A stretch of DNA of 9,149 nucleotides from Chloroflexota bacterium (GTDB lineage Bacteria; Chloroflexota; Anaerolineae; Anaerolineales; UBA4823): positions 1 through 9,149 of the forward strand of contig JAUWLJ010000060.1 of NCBI GenBank assembly GCA_030613705.1. Direction: 5' to 3'. A model generated the notes under the pieces. The model ran no database searches. It was not told the origin of the DNA and saw nothing but the letters and a program-made list of their open reading frames with translations. Shown here one piece after another: positions 6,309 through 9,149 of the stretch. Within the stretch, counting starts at the first letter, position 1; every line of letters starts with the position of its first letter. Position numbers and translations under genes: made by a program.

Positions 6309-7286
6309 ATGGAATACCGAAATTTAGGCTACACAGGTATTAAAGTCTCAGAACTTTGCGTGGGAACGATGCAGTTCGGCTGGACTGCTGATGAAACCAC
6401 ATCTTTTGAAATATTATCAGCGGCTTTCGAGGCTGGGATTAATTTCTTTGACACCGCTGACGTCTACTCACGCTGGGCTCAAGGGAATCCAGGTGGTGTC
6501 TCAGAAAAGATCATCGGCGATTGGTTGAAGAAGAACGACATTCCACGGCACCAGATAATCCTCGCTACCAAAGTGCGCGGGGTAATGGGTGATGGCCCCA
6601 ACGATGAAGGACTATCACGGGCCCATATAATGACAGCAGTTGAAGATTCGTTAAATCGCTTGGGTACAGACTACATTGACCTCTATCAAACCCATTGGTA
6701 TGATGAGAACACGCCGATAGAAGAACCGCTATCCGCATTAGATGACCTGGTTCACCAGGGGAAAGTGCGTTATATTGGTTGCTCTAACTATCCTGCCTGG
6801 CGATTAATGCAGGCTTTGTGGACCTCAGATAGGCACAATCTCGCCCGGTATGATTCTCTCCAACCGCACTACAGCCTAGTCCACCGCGATGAATTTGAAG
6901 GACAACTGGCGGATATTTGCCAGACGTATTCACTGGGTGTGATGCCCTACAGTCCTTTGGGTGGAGGTTTTCTGACCGGTAAATACCGGGCTGATTCCCC
7001 GCAAGTAGATAGTCAACGGGCGAAAGGTGCCCAACGCTATTTCTCACAGCGTAACTGGGAGCTGTTAGATAAGATGGAAAATCTCGGCCATGAGAAAGGT
7101 GACAAATCGATCTCACAGATTGCACTGGCCTGGTTGCTTTCCGATCCATCGATCACCAGCCCCATCATTGGTCCTCGCACCTTGGATCAACTCGAGGATA
7201 ACCTGGGAGCCGTTGGTCTGCGGCTGACACGTGATGAGAAGCAATTCCTGGATGAAGCCAGCCGGTCGAAAAATAAAGCCTCCTGA
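6309..7286 (+). CDS. Aldo/keto reductase
   Basis: This 325-residue protein is a full-length aldo/keto reductase: a cytosolic TIM-barrel enzyme that uses NADPH to reduce aldehydes and ketones, or the reverse. The catalytic tetrad is complete: D48 and Y53 (FFDTADVY), K88 (LATKV) and H129 (QTHWYD). Cofactor-binding stretches are also clear: GCSNYPAW (157-164), [15 protein letters not shown] (212-226) and [14 protein letters not shown] (286-299). The pattern is closest to the general bacterial group near the potassium-channel beta-subunit and stress-protein reductases; the substrate is not predictable. The ATG at 6309 has AGGA (6297-6300) eight bases upstream. A longer in-frame TTG start at 6288 has no ribosome site. 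The molybdopterin enzyme gene starts 23 bases after its stop, so the two are probably co-transcribed. Confidence 0.93.
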   Translation: MEYRNLGYTGIKVSELCVGTMQFGWTADETTSFEILSAAFEAGINFFDTADVYSRWAQGNPGGVSEKIIGDWLKKNDIPRHQIILATKVRGVMGDGPNDEGLSRAHIMTAVEDSLNRLGTDYIDLYQTHWYDENTPIEEPLSALDDLVHQGKVRYIGCSNYPAWRLMQALWTSDRHNLARYDSLQPHYSLVHRDEFEGQLADICQTYSLGVMPYSPLGGGFLTGKYRADSPQVDSQRAKGAQRYFSQRNWELLDKMENLGHEKGDKSISQIALAWLLSDPSITSPIIGPRTLDQLEDNLGAVGLRLTRDEKQFLDEASRSKNKAS

Positions 7287-7309
7287 GCAGAGCACAGCAA
7301 GGCTGAATC

Positions 7310-8956
7310 TTGAATGAAATGAAAACTCGCCTTTTGTCCGGAACCACAGTTGGCTTCTTAATCAGCTTGCCATGGCTGGCCCTGATGTACGCCGGACAAC
7401 AGATCGCGGGTTTACCCCTCGTCCCATTCGATCTCTTCGAGTTCCTTGCCCGGTCGTTGCCGGGGGGGATTGTCTCATTAGGAATCGAATTGCTGATCCA
7501 ATTTGTATCATTTATTGGACTGGGCCAGACTTCATCAGCTGGGAAAGCAGTACAGATCGCAGCTGCTTATCTTCTGAGTCTGATCATCTTGTCCGGATTT
7601 GGCGGGTTATATGCCATTACTCTGCAAAGGTTGAGAATCCATTGGATGGTGCGTGGAGTACTCGCGGGTCTCTTCTTGACAATCTTCGCGGTTCTATTAG
7701 CTAATTGGGGAGGTTGGGGTGAAACCGGCCTCGTGATCGGTCTCAGCTGGCTGCTGATTACCGGATTGGCTTGGGGTATTGGGCTTGATTGGGGAGTCGA
7801 TCGATTATTGCTCTCAGTCTCCGGAGCGATCGATGGCAATCGCAGGCGTGTGCTGGGTGAGCTGGCAGTTGGCTCGCTGGCAATAACAGGAATAGCAATC
7901 GGCTTAGGGCGCTGGCTCAATCCCCCACCTAAACCGGTTGAGATTGCAGGGAAAACGATTACTCCCGAAGCGACTAAACCGCTGCCCACAGCCCCACCAA
8001 CCAAAGTAGGGTTCGAACCTGTACCAGGAACACGTCCTGAAATAACCCCCATCGAGGATTTTTATCGCGTGGATATCAACCTCCTGCCTCCAGGAGATGC
8101 CGAGTTCTTAGACAGCAGCGATCCACTTGTCCAGCGCCTGCTCGCACAAGGGGGTGAAACTGATCTCCCTGCAGATTCCTATAGATTGTTGGTCGATGGG
8201 TTGGTTAAGAATCCGCTCTCATTAAGCCTGGCAGATCTCAAATCCTATCCAATGGTCGAACAATTCGCTACCCTGGAGTGTATTTCTAATCCTGTCGGGG
8301 GCGATCTGATCAGTACCACCTTGTTTCAGGGTGTGCGCTTAATGGATATCCTGGAAACCGCAGAATTAAACCTTTCCGTGATAGAAATCAAATTCACTGG
8401 TGTGGATGGTTATTCGGATTCACTCCCTGTGCAAGCTGCATTACATCCTGAAACACTGTTATGTCATTCAATGGGCAATCAAGCCCTCACCGAATCGCAT
8501 GGTGCACCTCTGAGGCTCTACACTCCTGACCGATTTGGAATAAAAAATCCTAAGTGGCTGATCAAAATTGAGGCGATCGACACAGACTATCAAGGATTCT
8601 GGCAGCAACGAGGCTGGAGCCAAAGCGGCTTTGTCAAGACCACCACTGTAATTGATACGCTCCAGACAGATTCCAGCAACCAGACACTGGTTGGTGGGAT
8701 CGCTTTTGCTGGCGCGCGGGGTATCCAATCAGTTGAACTACGCGTCGATAAGGGAGATTGGAGGCTTGTCGATTTGGACCGCTCACTTTCACCGCTTAGC
8801 TGGGTGCTTTGGCGGTTTTCCCTTGAGCTGCCGCCAGGTGAACATGAGATCACCGTTCGAGCAATTGATGGTGAGGGCGAAGTCCAAACGGAAAGAGGAT
8901 CAAATACTCATCCCAACGGGGCAACCGGCTACCATTCCAAAACAATTACTATTTAG
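7310..8956 (+). CDS. Membrane-anchored sulfite-oxidase-like molybdopterin-dependent oxidoreductase
   Basis: The 548-residue product has a hydrophobic front part of about six helices (near residues 8-29, 50-70, 80-104, 114-133, 138-157 and 183-200). A Pro-rich linker (204-240) and two soluble domains follow. Residues about 245-450 fit the oxidoreductase molybdopterin domain of the sulfite oxidase family: C324 in TLECISNPVGG is the probable molybdenum ligand, and SHGAPLRLYTPDRFG (396-410) and KNPKWLIKIE (412-421) are typical cofactor-pocket segments. Residues about 455-548 resemble the Mo-co dimerisation domain (GIAFAGARGIQSVELRVDKG; closing GYHSKTITI). NRRRVLGELAVG (177-188) directly before the last helix looks like an internal Tat signal that would place the enzyme domain outside the cell membrane. 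The start is TTG at 7310 (AAGG seven bases upstream) or ATG at 7319. Substrate and electron acceptor are unknown; no haem partner is visible. Confidence 0.9.
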   Translation: MNEMKTRLLSGTTVGFLISLPWLALMYAGQQIAGLPLVPFDLFEFLARSLPGGIVSLGIELLIQFVSFIGLGQTSSAGKAVQIAAAYLLSLIILSGFGGLYAITLQRLRIHWMVRGVLAGLFLTIFAVLLANWGGWGETGLVIGLSWLLITGLAWGIGLDWGVDRLLLSVSGAIDGNRRRVLGELAVGSLAITGIAIGLGRWLNPPPKPVEIAGKTITPEATKPLPTAPPTKVGFEPVPGTRPEITPIEDFYRVDINLLPPGDAEFLDSSDPLVQRLLAQGGETDLPADSYRLLVDGLVKNPLSLSLADLKSYPMVEQFATLECISNPVGGDLISTTLFQGVRLMDILETAELNLSVIEIKFTGVDGYSDSLPVQAALHPETLLCHSMGNQALTESHGAPLRLYTPDRFGIKNPKWLIKIEAIDTDYQGFWQQRGWSQSGFVKTTTVIDTLQTDSSNQTLVGGIAFAGARGIQSVELRVDKGDWRLVDLDRSLSPLSWVLWRFSLELPPGEHEITVRAIDGEGEVQTERGSNTHPNGATGYHSKTITI

Positions 8957-8976
8957 GGCGCTACAGCTCACCTCCT

Positions 8977-9002
8977 ATCTCCGATCTAATTCGGATAGAT
9001 CG
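8977..9002. terminator. Small inverted repeat after the molybdopterin enzyme gene
   Basis: CGATCTA (8982-8988) pairs perfectly with TAGATCG (8996-9002) around a seven-base loop, 25 bp after the stop codon. An alternative pairing uses CCGA (8981-8984) with TCGG (8991-8994) plus ATCT/AGAT further out. No T-tract follows, so this is at best a weak terminator or a 3'-end structure. Confidence 0.25.
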
Positions 9003-9107
9003 ATTAAACTGGGAGGGCTCCGTGGTTTGAAAATTACTGCTCATGCCGGATATATAACCAGAAAAAACAAGTTCTTGATTGCTAAATTCCAATAACCCCC
9101 CAACAAC

Positions 9108-9113
9108 TATAAT
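9108..9113 (+). promoter_or_regulatory. TATAAT -10 box near the right edge
   Basis: A perfect TATAAT followed by T, the same TATAATT form seen before the other genes here, lies in an AT-rich gap. No good -35 is found at 17 bp. It would start a transcript near 9120, just before a possible start codon at 9138. Confidence 0.3.
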
Positions 9114-9137
9114 TATGGAAATGCTAGGAAAATTTCA

Positions 9138-9149
9138 ATGATTTTTTCC
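9138..9149 (+). CDS. Possible start of the next gene (four codons visible)
   Basis: ATG at 9138 is preceded by AGGA (9126-9129) at eight-base spacing and by a TATAAT box at 9108-9113. The four visible codons (MIFS) are open to the window edge. Other nearby ATGs (9115, 9121) run into a stop within a few codons. Nothing can be said about function. Confidence 0.25.

Noticed and set aside
7567..8052. 161-codon open frame on the - strand
   Set aside because: It lies wholly inside the molybdopterin enzyme gene opposite its helices and Pro-rich linker; the Pro/Ser/Arg-rich product has no recognisable domain.
8652..9095. 147-codon open frame on the + strand running past the end of the molybdopterin gene
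   Set aside because: Most of it overlaps the strongly supported oxidoreductase frame, it has no ribosome site, and its composition (Arg/Ser/Leu rich, no domain pattern) looks like an out-of-frame reading.

Overview
The window reads as an ordinary stretch of chromosome from a mid-GC bacterium, with every convincing gene on the + strand. The gene complement fits Chloroflexota of the Anaerolineae type: a one-chain E1 alpha-beta 2-oxoacid dehydrogenase, an SRPBCC-PDZ-DinB fusion, a membrane-anchored sulfite-oxidase-like enzyme, and use of TTG starts. This placement is an inference from gene style; no rRNA or other phylogenetic marker is present. I see no phage, insertion sequence, CRISPR or tRNA signal.

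Layout. (1) Bases 2-1126 are the 3' part of a polytopic MOP-superfamily (ANKH/MATE-like) membrane protein whose start lies before the window. It is followed 45 bp later by a LysE-type exporter (1172-1795). (2) A fused 2-oxoacid dehydrogenase E1 (1902-3956) has its own well-formed sigma70-like promoter. (3) A 240-bp intergenic region with an extended -10 box and a perfect-arm palindrome leads into a three-domain SRPBCC-PDZ-DinB protein (4197-5405), which ends at a strong stem-loop (5430-5476). (4) A small VOC/glyoxalase-fold protein (5619-5999, probable TTG start) is followed by a 309-bp gene-free region. That region holds a 45-bp, nearly perfect hairpin capped by a GCGAAGC mini-hairpin. (5) An aldo/keto reductase (6309-7286) and a six-helix membrane protein with a sulfite-oxidase-like molybdopterin domain (7310-8956) are 23 bp apart and probably co-transcribed. 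(6) The last ~190 bp hold a small inverted repeat, a TATAAT box and a possible start codon of the next gene.

How the genes may work together. The exporter pair at the left, the E1 enzyme in the middle and the two redox enzymes at the right look like separate transcription units, not one pathway. The SRPBCC-PDZ-DinB and VOC genes are neighbours of the small-molecule or stress-enzyme sort often found together, but their substrates cannot be read from sequence. The most unusual items are the SRPBCC-PDZ-DinB architecture, the internal twin-arginine helix in the molybdopterin enzyme, and the GCGAAGC-capped palindrome. I do not see clear evidence of a wholly new multi-gene system.
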